Below the pieces are notes generated by a model. That model saw nothing but the letters and a program-made list of their open reading frames with translations. It had not been told where the DNA came from and made no database searches. From Pseudomonadota bacterium (GTDB taxonomy: Bacteria > Pseudomonadota > Gammaproteobacteria > Enterobacterales > Enterobacteriaceae), in NCBI GenBank assembly GCA_023454395.1, contig JAEYFY010000148.1, forward strand, positions 1 through 18,741: a stretch of DNA of 18,741 nucleotides, read 5' to 3'. The position numbers and the translations under genes are program-made. This document shows positions 1 through 8,689 of the stretch, piece after piece. Position 1 is the first letter of the stretch, and each line of letters begins with the position of its first letter.

Positions 1-1271
1 AAGCTAAGCTAACGATTGCTGAAACATCTGTAGACTTGGACGTTCTATCCCCTACACTCGGTTCCAAAGTTATTGATATTCGTACTCTCGGCTCCAAAGG
101 TTATTACACCTATGATCCCGGCTTTACCTCAACCGCCTCTTGTGAATCAAAAATTACTTTTATTGATGGTGATAACGGTATCTTACTTCACCGTGGTTTC
201 CCTATCGGGCAATTAGCGACTGAATCAACATACTTGGAAGTCTGTTATATCCTGCTGTACGGTGAAGCACCAACACAGGAGCAATACGATAAATTTAAAA
301 CCACAGTAACTCGTCACACCATGATCCATGAACAAATCACCCGACTGTTCAATGGGTTCCGTCGTGATTCACACCCAATGGCTGTATTATGTGGTGTCAC
401 AGGTGCTTTAGCTGCGTTCTATCACGATGCATTGGATGTCAGTAATCCAGTTCACCGTGATATCACGGCTTATCGCCTGCTATCAAAAATGCCAACAGTG
501 GCAGCGATGTGTTACAAATACTCGATTGGCCAACCTTTCGTTTATCCAAAAAATGACCTCTCCTATGCAGGTAACTTCTTGCATATGATGTTTGCAACAC
601 CTTGTGAAGAGTATGTTGTTAATCCAGTACTTGAACGTGCAATGGATAGAATTTTCATCCTTCACGCAGATCACGAGCAAAATGCATCAACCTCAACTGT
701 ACGTACTGCGGGTTCTTCTGGTGCAAACCCATTTGCATGTATCGCAGCAGGTATCGCGTCACTTTGGGGACCGGCTCATGGTGGTGCTAACGAAGCTTGT
801 CTGCGTATGTTGGAAGAGATCAAAACGGTTGAACACATTCCTGAATTTATTAAACGTGCAAAAGATAAAAACGACTCCTTCCGTTTAATGGGCTTTGGTC
901 ATCGTGTTTACAAAAACTACGATCCTCGTGCAACAGTAATGCGTGAAACCTGTCATGAAGTGTTAAAAGAATTAAACCTCAATGACAGCTTACTTGAAGT
1001 GGCAATGGAATTAGAACGTATCGCCCTAAACGACCCGTATTTTATTGAGAAAAAACTGTATCCTAACGTTGACTTCTACTCTGGTATTATCCTTAAAGCG
1101 TTAGGTATTCCATCCAATATGTTTACGGTTATTTTTGCTATTGCACGTACAATTGGTTGGATTGCTCACTGGAATGAAATGCACGAAGATGGTCTGAAAA
1201 TTGCACGTCCTCGTCAGCTTTATACTGGTTATGATGAGCGCAATTTCAAAAGTGAAATTAAAAAGAAATAA
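1..1271 (+). CDS. gltA: Citrate synthase GltA (5' end outside window)
   Basis: Type II citrate synthase, which condenses oxaloacetate and acetyl-CoA to citrate at the entry of the TCA cycle, in the cytoplasm. The reading frame is open from base 3 and the residues upstream of the TTG at 36 ([12 protein letters not shown]) align with the N-terminus of E. coli GltA as I recall it, so the TTG is an internal leucine and only about five codons are missing. The three catalytic blocks of the family are intact: [11 protein letters not shown] (histidine, about 765-800), [15 protein letters not shown] (histidine, about 888-930) and NVDFYSG (aspartate, about 1065-1085). The C-terminus is complete ([10 protein letters not shown] then a lysine-rich tail). 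It is followed by a strong terminator and converges with the AraC-type gene. The promoter lies outside the window. Confidence 0.98.
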   Translation, partial: AKLTIAETSVDLDVLSPTLGSKVIDIRTLGSKGYYTYDPGFTSTASCESKITFIDGDNGILLHRGFPIGQLATESTYLEVCYILLYGEAPTQEQYDKFKTTVTRHTMIHEQITRLFNGFRRDSHPMAVLCGVTGALAAFYHDALDVSNPVHRDITAYRLLSKMPTVAAMCYKYSIGQPFVYPKNDLSYAGNFLHMMFATPCEEYVVNPVLERAMDRIFILHADHEQNASTSTVRTAGSSGANPFACIAAGIASLWGPAHGGANEACLRMLEEIKTVEHIPEFIKRAKDKNDSFRLMGFGHRVYKNYDPRATVMRETCHEVLKELNLNDSLLEVAMELERIALNDPYFIEKKLYPNVDFYSGIILKALGIPSNMFTVIFAIARTIGWIAHWNEMHEDGLKIARPRQLYTGYDERNFKSEIKKK

Positions 1272-1299
1272 TTGATTTTTATTAATTAGTTATCTTGCT

Positions 1300-1330
1300 A
1301 AGCCCCGTTTTAAATCGGGGCTTTATATTT
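1300..1330 (+). terminator. Intrinsic terminator of gltA
   Basis: A perfect 8-bp GC-rich stem, AAGCCCCG (1300-1307) and CGGGGCTT (1316-1323), has an 8-nt loop and is followed by TATATTTT. It begins 28 bases after the gltA stop. The minus-strand flank lacks a T-run, so it should work mainly for gltA and less for the converging regulator gene. Confidence 0.9.
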
Positions 1331-1352
1331 TAAAAATACCAATAAAATCTCA

Positions 1353-2114
1353 TCAGCTTTTCAAATATTCTTGCGGTGTTTGCCCTGTCATTTTTTTAAA
1401 AAAGGTAATAAAAGCACTGTCACTGGCAAACCCTAATATCTGGCTAATATCAATATAGCGATGCTGGGTAGCTAATAATTCAATCGCTTTCATTAACCGC
1501 CATTGTTGACGCCATTGTTGATAGCTTAATCCCGTTTCTTTGTAAAATAAGCGTGTGATCGTTTTTTCACTCGCCCCCACATATTTTGCCATTTCTTGTA
1601 ATGCAGGCGGTAAATCATCAAAGGATAAACGACTTAGCCGTCTATCTTTAGGCATAAATAAATGATTGGGTTGCCGCGGTGCCTGAGCGATTTCATCAAA
1701 GAAAACAGCTAATAAATTGGCGTAGCGCCCTTCTTCCCACTGAGTATCAAAATCAGCAATAGAAATTCGTTCTAATATTTCGCGTAAAAGAGGTGAAATC
1801 GTCAAGATCTCGCTTTCACTTGGAAAATTATCATGAAATTTTTCACTAATATAAACTGAACGATATCCAACAGAGGCATACATTTCGACTCGATGCTCAA
1901 GTCTTGGAGGGATCCACGCAATCCTCATGGGAGGTAATACAGAAACGCGGGAAGCCAAAGTAATTCGCATACACCCTGACTGCGTAAATAATAACTGCCC
2001 TCTATCATGAGAATGAAATCCTGAGTCGTGCTTTCCCATTTCTGCCGCAATACCAACGACTGATGCAAGATGCTCTTCTGGCACAAAGTGGTCGTATTGA
2101 TTAAGCCAAGCCAT
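1353..2114 (-). CDS. AraC/XylS-family transcriptional regulator
   Basis: Probable DNA-binding regulator of about 253 residues. The N-terminal half looks like a cupin-type sensing domain, with the block HSHDRGQLLF near residue 35 and IPPRLEH near 68, as in the NimR (YeaM)-like AraC subgroup. The C-terminal third carries two helix-turn-helix units: MAKYVGASEKTITRLF (about 175-190) and DISQILGFASDSAFITFFKK (about 222-241), ending in the usual GQTPQEYL. I chose the ATG at 2114 over the GTG one codon earlier because AGGA then sits 6 bases away. It is divergent from the MFS exporter gene at 2216, which is the usual layout for a regulator controlling its neighbouring transporter. The inducer is unknown. 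It could be an activator or a repressor. Confidence 0.9.
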   Translation of the reverse strand: MAWLNQYDHFVPEEHLASVVGIAAEMGKHDSGFHSHDRGQLLFTQSGCMRITLASRVSVLPPMRIAWIPPRLEHRVEMYASVGYRSVYISEKFHDNFPSESEILTISPLLREILERISIADFDTQWEEGRYANLLAVFFDEIAQAPRQPNHLFMPKDRRLSRLSFDDLPPALQEMAKYVGASEKTITRLFYKETGLSYQQWRQQWRLMKAIELLATQHRYIDISQILGFASDSAFITFFKKMTGQTPQEYLKS

Positions 2115-2138
2115 CACTTGTCCTATTTGAAAAATAAT

Positions 2139-2164
2139 ATGTCTTTATGTTTATAACAAGACAT
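2139..2164. promoter_or_regulatory. Inverted repeat, candidate operator between regulator and exporter
   Basis: Perfect 7-bp arms ATGTCTT (2139-2145) and AAGACAT (2158-2164) flank a 12-base AT-rich spacer, giving a centre-to-centre distance of 19 bases. It lies in the only non-coding stretch between the divergent AraC-type and MFS genes. The spacer and right arm contain TATAAC (2152-2157), a possible -10 for the exporter. A TTGAAA at 2127-2132 could be its -35, but the gap of 19 is long. The operator role is inferred from position and symmetry only. Confidence 0.45.
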
Positions 2165-2215
2165 TCATTATCTCTGTATTCTGCTCATCAAGTTTTAAGG
2201 ATGTAGGATAAAAAG

Positions 2216-3346
2216 ATGAACAAAAAACTCTCTTTATGGTTAGCAATTGCGTTAATGATGTTTCCACAAATTGCAGAAACCATTTATAGCCCAGCACTTA
2301 CCGATATCGCGAACGGCTTTCATGTCGGTGCAAACGAGGCTGGACAAACACTTTCGCTCTATTTCTTTGCTTTTGCATTGGGCGTCATTATATGGGGTCG
2401 ATTATGTGATGTCATTGGTCGTCGTCCGACAATGTTAGCTGGATTGTTTATTTACGCTCTTGCTTGCCTTGGCGTTTTTATGACCAATGACTTTTCTGTA
2501 TTACTTGGGCTGCGTATGCTTTCTGCTTTTGGTGCTGCGGTAGGCTCGGTCGGCACACAAACCATTATGCGTGATGTGTACAGTGGTGATGAACTGGCTA
2601 AAGTTTTCTCTGTTATGGGAGCAGCGATCGCCCTAAGCCCCGCAATTGGGATGCTAAGTGGTTCATTACTAGTGAGTTATGCTGGTTACCAAGGTGTGTT
2701 TAGTGGGCTTGCCCTTCTTGCTATGATTTTACTGTTATGGAGTACTTTTGCTTTACCTGAAAGTCGCCCTGAAACAGTAAAAACAGCACCGTTAGGAGAA
2801 ACTGCAATAAAAATGCTTAAGGATAAGCAAATTGCTAAAACAGTATTATTAATTGCCTTTTTTAATATCAGTCTCTTTGCTTATTATCAGTTAGCTCCTT
2901 TTATGTTTGATAAACAAGGTTATAGCGCAAGCACCTTTGGTTATAGTGGTATTGCATTAGCAATAGGTGTTGGTATTGGCTCTTATATTAATAAAGCACT
3001 ATTAAACCACCATTGGCAATGTGAAAAGTTAGTTTTACTCGCGAGTTTTATTGCATTAATCAGTGCCGTGGGTGTTTATTTATTACGTAACCATATTAGC
3101 TTTGTTATTCCAATGATGACGAGTGTTGTTGCTTATGGCATTGCTATTCCAAATATTTTAGCCACAGCTTTAGCACAATATAAAGACAGATTAGGTACTG
3201 CAGGGGCATTATTAGGTCTATTCTATTATTTATTAATTGGTGGCGGGCTTGCACTGGCAGGATGGGGACAAAGTTTAGCAATCACTTTATTGATTTGTAG
3301 TCTAGGATCATTGCTACTCTCTTTTTCTCGTCAAACGACAAAATAA
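2216..3346 (+). CDS. MFS multidrug exporter, Bcr/CflA (DHA1) type
   Basis: Inner-membrane proton-driven drug/metabolite exporter of 376 residues with about twelve hydrophobic helices and no signal peptide. MFS motif A in the loop after helix 2 is clear (GRLCDVIGRRP, residues 61-71). A motif C-like stretch in helix 5 (LSPAIGMLSG, about 140-149) is typical of antiporters. The N-terminus (PQIAETIYSPALTDIA) fits the Bcr/CflA group. The start is well supported by AGGA at 2205-2208, 7 bases before the ATG. It is slightly short for the family (about 400) but all twelve helices can be placed. It is probably controlled by the divergent AraC-type regulator. The substrate cannot be read from the sequence. 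A strong terminator follows. Confidence 0.92.
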   Translation: MNKKLSLWLAIALMMFPQIAETIYSPALTDIANGFHVGANEAGQTLSLYFFAFALGVIIWGRLCDVIGRRPTMLAGLFIYALACLGVFMTNDFSVLLGLRMLSAFGAAVGSVGTQTIMRDVYSGDELAKVFSVMGAAIALSPAIGMLSGSLLVSYAGYQGVFSGLALLAMILLLWSTFALPESRPETVKTAPLGETAIKMLKDKQIAKTVLLIAFFNISLFAYYQLAPFMFDKQGYSASTFGYSGIALAIGVGIGSYINKALLNHHWQCEKLVLLASFIALISAVGVYLLRNHISFVIPMMTSVVAYGIAIPNILATALAQYKDRLGTAGALLGLFYYLLIGGGLALAGWGQSLAITLLICSLGSLLLSFSRQTTK

Positions 3347-3353
3347 TAAATTT

Positions 3354-3386
3354 ATCCCGTACAAAATGAAAAGTACGGGATTTTTT
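3354..3386 (+). terminator. Intrinsic terminator of the MFS gene
   Basis: A 9-bp perfect stem, ATCCCGTAC (3354-3362) and GTACGGGAT (3373-3381), with a 10-nt A-rich loop and a T-run through 3386. It starts 7 bases after the stop codon. Confidence 0.92.
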
Positions 3387-3725
3387 CTAGCAATATTAAG
3401 TTTCGTTTTTACTGTTAATTTTTAATCAATTTAGCTAAGGGTTAACTCTTATATTGCTAGGCAGACAATTCTTAATCTTTTTAAATCCAACAAAAAACAC
3501 CTTTATTCTCATTTCTTCATTTTCAGCACTTTTTCCTGATATACCTATTTATATAAAGCCAAATTGAATATTAATAAAGTTCAGTTAAATTTTTTAGCGT
3601 TTACCTCTATTAATTTAACCAATAACACCTCTTATATTTATTTATGATAGTGATAATCAAATTGTTCACATTGCTATTTCATGGTAAAAAAAACTGTTTA
3701 TCCATACATAGCTTAAGGAACTGGC
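3387..3725 (+). other. AT-rich leader region upstream of the yeh operon
   Basis: About 340 bases with no supported ORF on either strand and very high A+T. It must hold the promoter of the five-gene operon that starts at 3726, since the preceding gene ends in a strong terminator. The most distinct element is the Fur-box-like site at 3645-3659. A weak promoter candidate just after it is TTGTTC (3662-3667), 17 bases from TAAAAA (3685-3690). The ribosome binding site AAGGA (3715-3719) lies 6 bases before the GTG start. No repeat or RNA element was recognised in the remainder. Confidence 0.5.
3645..3659. promoter_or_regulatory. Candidate Fur box
   Basis: The 15-mer TGATAGTGATAATCA matches the enterobacterial 7-1-7 Fur consensus (TGATAAT-N-ATTATCA) at 12 of 14 informative positions, and the classic 19-bp form at 14 of 19 (3646-3664). 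It is 67 bases upstream of the yehI start codon, close to a possible promoter. Iron control is inference; AT-rich DNA yields such matches by chance at some rate. Confidence 0.45.
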
Positions 3726-6700
3726 GTGATAAAAAAAATCTTAGACATTTTCCCAATTTTTGGGAAAAAAGACGTCGCAATTACTGAAAAGCACCTCCAA
3801 GAATCCCTCGTATTACTTGCTGTATTCGATGAAGGATTACCTAAACGTGCATTAAATTATGTCCTTACAGGTGAAAACCCTGAAGTGCTTTTTGAATTAA
3901 ACAAGCTGGATGCTTCAAAAGCGGCCGTTTATTTTGATAAACCTGGTACGTTAGAGTGGTGGTATGCACATAACGTAAATACAGGGAAATACAGTAAAAT
4001 TATCACGCAAGGGCTAAATGCACGACACAAACTCTATTCCAAAGTTGGTGATGGTTTTTCAGCAGAACAAGTGGCTCGTTACGGAAAAGTGCTGGCTGCT
4101 GCTTGCCAAGATATCAATATCAAAATAACAACTAAAGAAGTGCCATCTTGGGTGCTTTATCTGCTGATTGACGTATTTTATAACACCTATGAAAATGCAC
4201 GTAATCTAAACTTAGAACACCGTAAACATTGGAATATGGCATTTATTGCCGATATGGTGGAACAAGAAGCGAATATTGCCGGTGAAAATGCCTTATTTGC
4301 TGTGTTTGATAGAAAAGATATTTCTGAATACTATGCAACTAATCTGAAGCGTATTTATGAATTAAGTGATTTAAAAGACTACCTACTTTCACATCAAGAG
4401 TTTGTTAGAACAGAATTAATTGAAAAAATGTCAGCAAATGGTTTAGTTGAATTAATTAATTACCTCAATAAAAACACCGTATTACGTGACACCTTTGCAG
4501 ACATTATTGTGTTACTTGCCACCAGCAGCTTAAAAACCGTTAAAAAAACCGCAGAGCCAATTTTAATCACTTTACCGCCTGAAATTGTTAAAGAAAATCT
4601 TACCCATGTTTTAATGAATGGTACGCCAAAACAGCGTACTCAAGCAGCCGATTTATTTGCACGCCAAGGTGAAAACCGCGATGTACTTGAAGAAGCGTTA
4701 AAACATGAAACCTCAAAAGCGGTAATGAAAAGTATTGAAAGCGCCCTACTACGTTTTAATGTTGCAGAAGATGCCAACACTGTAGAAGCAATTGAGACTC
4801 CTGATTTTACTCCATTAGAAGATACACCATTACCTGATAGCGTTCGCGATATGATGGTCAATAACTTCAATGAGATCTTGGTTAAAGCCAAAGAAAATGC
4901 TGAACGTGAAATTGAAGAAAATAAAACGGCTAAACATACTTATAATTGGGCGCAGCGCCATTTAAAAGATTTAAATAAAATTGATGAAAAACAGTGCCGT
5001 GCAATAGTAGATAAACTGAATAGTGGACAAGGCTCTATTCAGTCAAATGAAATTCAAATCATTAAACATAAAAATCGTGTTTTGAATTTGCCTGAATATA
5101 CGCTGTTCCATGCTGTGCGTGTCATAGTTAATAATCGCCAACATGCCGATCACTTCTCTTCTCACTATTTTAATGGAGAAATTCCTGAGCGCTTATTTAG
5201 TGATATTGAATTGCGTCATCTTGAAGATGTGCTGCAACGTTGTAACTTTAAAAATGCCACCCGCCTAACGGCTGCATTATGTTTAGAATCTTATGAAGAT
5301 GGTTTAAAACAATTCCGTAGACCAGAGCAAGTTTGGCCTTTCTTCTCTCAGCATCCAGATTATATTGCTGAAGCGCTGAATTTAATGCCAAGTCAAAGCG
5401 AGCGTCGCTATCGCCAGTTTGAAATTTCACAAGGCATTAAAGTGTTAGGTCGTTTCCCTACCATTCCAGCACAATTCGTGCCTCGAATTATGGAACTGGC
5501 ATTGGGTGAAAATAAAATGCACCGCGTTTCAGCGCAGAATTTACTTGAGACACTGCCAAATATTCATACAAGCGCTCAAGAAGGTTTATCTTCTGCGAAA
5601 CAAGAAATTCGCGTTACCGCGATTGAGTGGTTGGCTCGGTTAAAAAATCCAGACTCATTACCTGCATTGAATACCTTATTGAAAAAAGAGAAACGCGAAG
5701 TCGTTCGAGCCTCTTTATTAACAGCGTTAGAGCAACTTGGTGAAGATATCTCAAGTTATTTATCACCAAAAACCCTATTAGCTGAAGCTGAAAAAGGTCT
5801 TAAAGCCAAAGCACCAGCAAGCCTTGCTTGGTTTAACTTTGATGCTATTCCTGCATTAACGTGGGAAAACAAAAAAGCGGTTGATCCTGCGATTATTCGT
5901 TGGTGGGTTATTCTGGCAGTCAAACTAAAAATGCCGGGAGGAAACGCGTTATTACAACGTTATATCGGGCTACTTTCTACCGATAGCCAACATAAACTTT
6001 CCAGCTTTATTCTGCATACCTTTGTGGCTCAGGATATTAAAGGGCCGACGCTTGACGAAGCTATGCTAGAAGCGCAACAAAATGCGCCTACTCGCTTAAC
6101 ACAATATAAAGATTGGGCTAAACGTTATCCTGAATATTACGCTAAATATGAAACCTATACTTTAGAGCAAGTAATTGAAGAGATTAAAAACGAGGTGCTA
6201 CGTCGTTATTTAGGCTCTGCCATTAGTGATAAAGGTATGCTTGCCCTGATTTGCGGTATTGAAGGTCATGTTGCGGTATCTGTATTACGTAACTATATGC
6301 GTGATCACTATCAGCGCCGTGCGCAAATTGAAGCCATGATTGATGCTGTAGCGTCAAGCAATGATCCAATTATCATTCAGCTTCTTCTTTCATTATCACG
6401 CCGTTATCGCACCGCATCGGTTCAAGAGAAAGCACGTAATTTAGTCACGCAAATTGCTGAACGTAATGGTTGGAGTTCTGATGAATTAGCGGATAGAACG
6501 ATCCCAACGGCTGGCTTTGATGATACGGGTACATTAGTACTAGAGTATGGCGAGCGTATCTTTACCGCGAAGATGGATGCAAAACAAAAACTGGTCTTGT
6601 TTAATCCTGAAGGTAAAGAAGTTAAAGCCTTACCTGCTGCGCGTAAAAATGACGATGCAGAGCTTATCAAAGAAGCGAAAAAACTCTTCACTTCAAGTAA

Positions 6701-7454
6701 AAAAGAACTTAAACAAGTTATTGAGCTACAAAGTGTGCGCTTATATGAAGCCATGTGCGCTCAACGTCAGTGGTTAAGTGCGGATTGGCAAGAATATATT
6801 TTAGCTCACCCAATCATGCATAAACTGATTGAACAACTGGTTTGGCAAGAAGTGAAAGATGGCAAAGTTATCAATACATTCCGCCCTTCTGATGACGGTG
6901 CATTGCTTGATCTAGAAGATGATGAAGTGACTTTACAAAACGATTCGTTGATCCAGCTTGCTCACGCAGCATTGGTTAATGAAGATGAGCGTAAAGCATG
7001 GATAGCTCATTTCAAAGATTACAAAGTGAAATTCTTGTTCTCGCAAATGGAACATAAAATCCCTGAGTTAGATCTAAAGCTGACTGAGATTGAAGATAGA
7101 AAAGGTTGGATCACAGATACCTTCACACTACGTGGCATTTTAACCAAAATGGGCTATCAACGTGGGCCAGCTGAAGATGGTGGCTCGTTCTCTCACTATT
7201 ACAAATTCTTCTCGAGTTTAAACTATTACGTCAACATTGGTTTCAGTGGTAGTTATGTACCAGAAGAAAACATTCCAGCGGTCTTATTTGATTTAAGTTT
7301 CGAAAAAAATCAACAAGATTATTGGGATCGCAATAATGTTGAACTAAAAGATGTACCCCCTATTCTATTAGCAGAAAGCTATGCCGATTATCTAAAAGTC
7401 GCCGAAGCTTGTGCAGGATTTGATCCTGAATGGGAAAAGAAAACACCTTGGTAA
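3726..7454 (+). CDS. yehI: YehI-like giant protein, HEAT-like repeats plus DUF4132
   Basis: A 1242-residue, probably cytoplasmic protein without signal peptide or membrane helices; E. coli YehI, its apparent orthologue, is about 1200 residues. The protein is mostly helical. HEAT-like repeat stretches are visible near residues 278-345 (PEIVKENLTHVLMNGTPKQR and on) and 578-678 (EIRVTAIEWLARLKNPDSLPA). The DUF4132 region is about 940-1115, with the family's pattern of an arginine/tryptophan-rich helix, HPIMHKLIEQLVW, a DDGALLDLEDDEVTL acidic segment and a terminal FKDYKVKFLFSQ. The last 120 residues (MGYQRGPAEDGGSF to DPEWEKKTPW) form a separate domain that I do not recognise. I see no WGR domain, which some DUF4132 proteins carry. 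The GTG start is backed by AAGGA 6 bases upstream. First gene of the operon, 26 bases before yehL, with no yehK between them. The old MolR (molybdate regulator) label for this family is weakly founded; the function is unknown and a scaffold or client-binding role is inference. Confidence 0.9.
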   Translation: MIKKILDIFPIFGKKDVAITEKHLQESLVLLAVFDEGLPKRALNYVLTGENPEVLFELNKLDASKAAVYFDKPGTLEWWYAHNVNTGKYSKIITQGLNARHKLYSKVGDGFSAEQVARYGKVLAAACQDINIKITTKEVPSWVLYLLIDVFYNTYENARNLNLEHRKHWNMAFIADMVEQEANIAGENALFAVFDRKDISEYYATNLKRIYELSDLKDYLLSHQEFVRTELIEKMSANGLVELINYLNKNTVLRDTFADIIVLLATSSLKTVKKTAEPILITLPPEIVKENLTHVLMNGTPKQRTQAADLFARQGENRDVLEEALKHETSKAVMKSIESALLRFNVAEDANTVEAIETPDFTPLEDTPLPDSVRDMMVNNFNEILVKAKENAEREIEENKTAKHTYNWAQRHLKDLNKIDEKQCRAIVDKLNSGQGSIQSNEIQIIKHKNRVLNLPEYTLFHAVRVIVNNRQHADHFSSHYFNGEIPERLFSDIELRHLEDVLQRCNFKNATRLTAALCLESYEDGLKQFRRPEQVWPFFSQHPDYIAEALNLMPSQSERRYRQFEISQGIKVLGRFPTIPAQFVPRIMELALGENKMHRVSAQNLLETLPNIHTSAQEGLSSAKQEIRVTAIEWLARLKNPDSLPALNTLLKKEKREVVRASLLTALEQLGEDISSYLSPKTLLAEAEKGLKAKAPASLAWFNFDAIPALTWENKKAVDPAIIRWWVILAVKLKMPGGNALLQRYIGLLSTDSQHKLSSFILHTFVAQDIKGPTLDEAMLEAQQNAPTRLTQYKDWAKRYPEYYAKYETYTLEQVIEEIKNEVLRRYLGSAISDKGMLALICGIEGHVAVSVLRNYMRDHYQRRAQIEAMIDAVASSNDPIIIQLLLSLSRRYRTASVQEKARNLVTQIAERNGWSSDELADRTIPTAGFDDTGTLVLEYGERIFTAKMDAKQKLVLFNPEGKEVKALPAARKNDDAELIKEAKKLFTSSKKELKQVIELQSVRLYEAMCAQRQWLSADWQEYILAHPIMHKLIEQLVWQEVKDGKVINTFRPSDDGALLDLEDDEVTLQNDSLIQLAHAALVNEDERKAWIAHFKDYKVKFLFSQMEHKIPELDLKLTEIEDRKGWITDTFTLRGILTKMGYQRGPAEDGGSFSHYYKFFSSLNYYVNIGFSGSYVPEENIPAVLFDLSFEKNQQDYWDRNNVELKDVPPILLAESYADYLKVAEACAGFDPEWEKKTPW

Positions 7455-7480
7455 AAAAATAGGGATAATTAGGAAAGAAT

Positions 7481-8590
7481 ATGGCTAAAAAAGCACCCGC
7501 AGATCAACAAACAATTAGGGAAAGCGCTGAGGTTCGATTTGCCCAAGAGTTAGAGCGTTTAACAAAAGCTGATGCTAATAACCCTAAGCCACAAGGATGG
7601 CTTCGTTCTCCTCGTGCTGTACGCCAATTTATTTTAGGTGATGATGCATTAGGCATCACACCTAAGTTTTTTGGCGATGATGCATTGGTTGATCGTGCAA
7701 TTGTCACATTATTGGGTAAACAAGGTTTAATGCTGGTTGGTGAACCGGGTACAGCAAAATCAATGCTCTCAGAGCTTTTTGCTGCCGCCATCAGTGGTGA
7801 TTCAGGATTAACTATCCAAGGTACTGCTGGCACAACAGAAGATCATATTAAGTATTCTTGGAACTATGCATTGCTATTAGCAGAAGGTCCAACAGAACGC
7901 GCGTTAGTGGGATCACCGCTTTATCAAGGTATGTTGCAAGGTAAAATTGTTCGCTTTGAAGAGATAACCCGCTGTCCTCCTGAAATTCAGGATGTGCTGG
8001 TTTCCTTGATGTCAGAGAAACAATTGATGATCCCTGAAATGGGTGATGGGGCACGTATTAGTGCAAAACCGGGATTTAACCTTATTGGTACAGCAAACTT
8101 ACGTGATCGCGGTGTTCATGAAATGTCAGCCGCATTAAAGCGTCGTTTTAACTTTGAAACGGTGAAACCTATTCGTGATCCTGCCTTTGAGATTAGCTTG
8201 ATCCAATCACAGCTTGAGAATGAATTAGGCGCTTTAGCAAATGAAATCACTGCACCCGCGGAAGTTGTGGAGTTACTGGTCACAACATTCCAAGAGTTAC
8301 GTTCAGGTAATACGAAAGATGGCGGCAATATCAAAACGCCTGATGCAGTTATGTCAACCGCAGAAGCCGTGAACATTGCTTATGCTTGTGCCTTAGAAGC
8401 GCATTATTTAGGTGATGGTGTGATGAATGCAGGTGCTATTGCCCGTCAATTAATCGGTGTTGTATTAAAAGACAATGCTGATGATATCAAGCGTATTCGT
8501 TATTACATGGACAACGTAGCCAGAGAGAGAGCAAGAAATAGTAAAGAGTGGAAAGCTTTCTTTGATGCATCAAAAGAGTTTTGGCAATAA
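7481..8590 (+). CDS. yehL: MoxR-type AAA+ ATPase, YehL subfamily
   Basis: A 369-residue cytoplasmic AAA+ ATPase of the MoxR group. Walker A is GEPGTAKS (residues 87-94), of the MoxR GxPGxAKS form. The Walker B position reads IVRFEE (156-161), so the usual aspartate-glutamate pair is glutamate-glutamate. Sensor 1 is GTANLRDRG (203-211, asparagine 206), and AALKRRF (217-223) fits the arginine-finger segment. The C-terminal helical lid has PDAVMSTAEAVNIAY and ends in a basic helix. MoxR ATPases form hexameric rings that act with VWA-domain partners to remodel or mature target proteins. The partner here is presumably yehP, two genes downstream. RBS AGGAAAG (7471-7477) precedes the ATG. The DUF4132 protein gene is 26 bases upstream; a hairpin and a 99-base gap separate it from yehM. 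The substrate is unknown. Confidence 0.93.
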   Translation: MAKKAPADQQTIRESAEVRFAQELERLTKADANNPKPQGWLRSPRAVRQFILGDDALGITPKFFGDDALVDRAIVTLLGKQGLMLVGEPGTAKSMLSELFAAAISGDSGLTIQGTAGTTEDHIKYSWNYALLLAEGPTERALVGSPLYQGMLQGKIVRFEEITRCPPEIQDVLVSLMSEKQLMIPEMGDGARISAKPGFNLIGTANLRDRGVHEMSAALKRRFNFETVKPIRDPAFEISLIQSQLENELGALANEITAPAEVVELLVTTFQELRSGNTKDGGNIKTPDAVMSTAEAVNIAYACALEAHYLGDGVMNAGAIARQLIGVVLKDNADDIKRIRYYMDNVARERARNSKEWKAFFDASKEFWQ

Positions 8591-8637
8591 AACGCTAAGA
8601 CTCGTGGCTACACATTAAAATACGTTATTTACCTATT

Positions 8638-8666
8638 AAAGGCAGAGTTAACTCACTCTGCCTTTT
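8638..8666 (+). terminator. Hairpin between yehL and yehM, possible internal terminator
   Basis: An 11-bp perfect stem, AAAGGCAGAGT (8638-8648) and ACTCTGCCTTT (8655-8665), has a 6-nt loop and is followed by one more T before CACC. It resembles an intrinsic terminator with a short T-tract, so partial termination or RNA-end protection is more likely than a full stop. It sits in the only sizeable gap of the operon and 24 bases before the yehM start. Confidence 0.6.
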
Positions 8667-8689
8667 CACCCAGAAAAGGGATCGACACG

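Noticed and set aside
592..888. 98-residue plus-strand ORF within gltA
   Set aside because: Out-of-frame shadow inside a highly conserved gene, with no RBS or recognisable protein.
3647..3660. FNR box overlapping the Fur-like site
   Set aside because: Only the ATCAA half-site matches; the other half does not.
3731..3738. Run of eight A's at codons 2-4 of yehI as a phase-variation or frameshift site
   Set aside because: Runs of this length are common in AT-rich genomes and the frame is intact; no sign of a switch.
4640..4891. Minus-strand ORFs inside yehI (also 5248-5430 and 6422-6754)
   Set aside because: Low-complexity antisense shadows of yehI; composition and lack of an RBS give no support.
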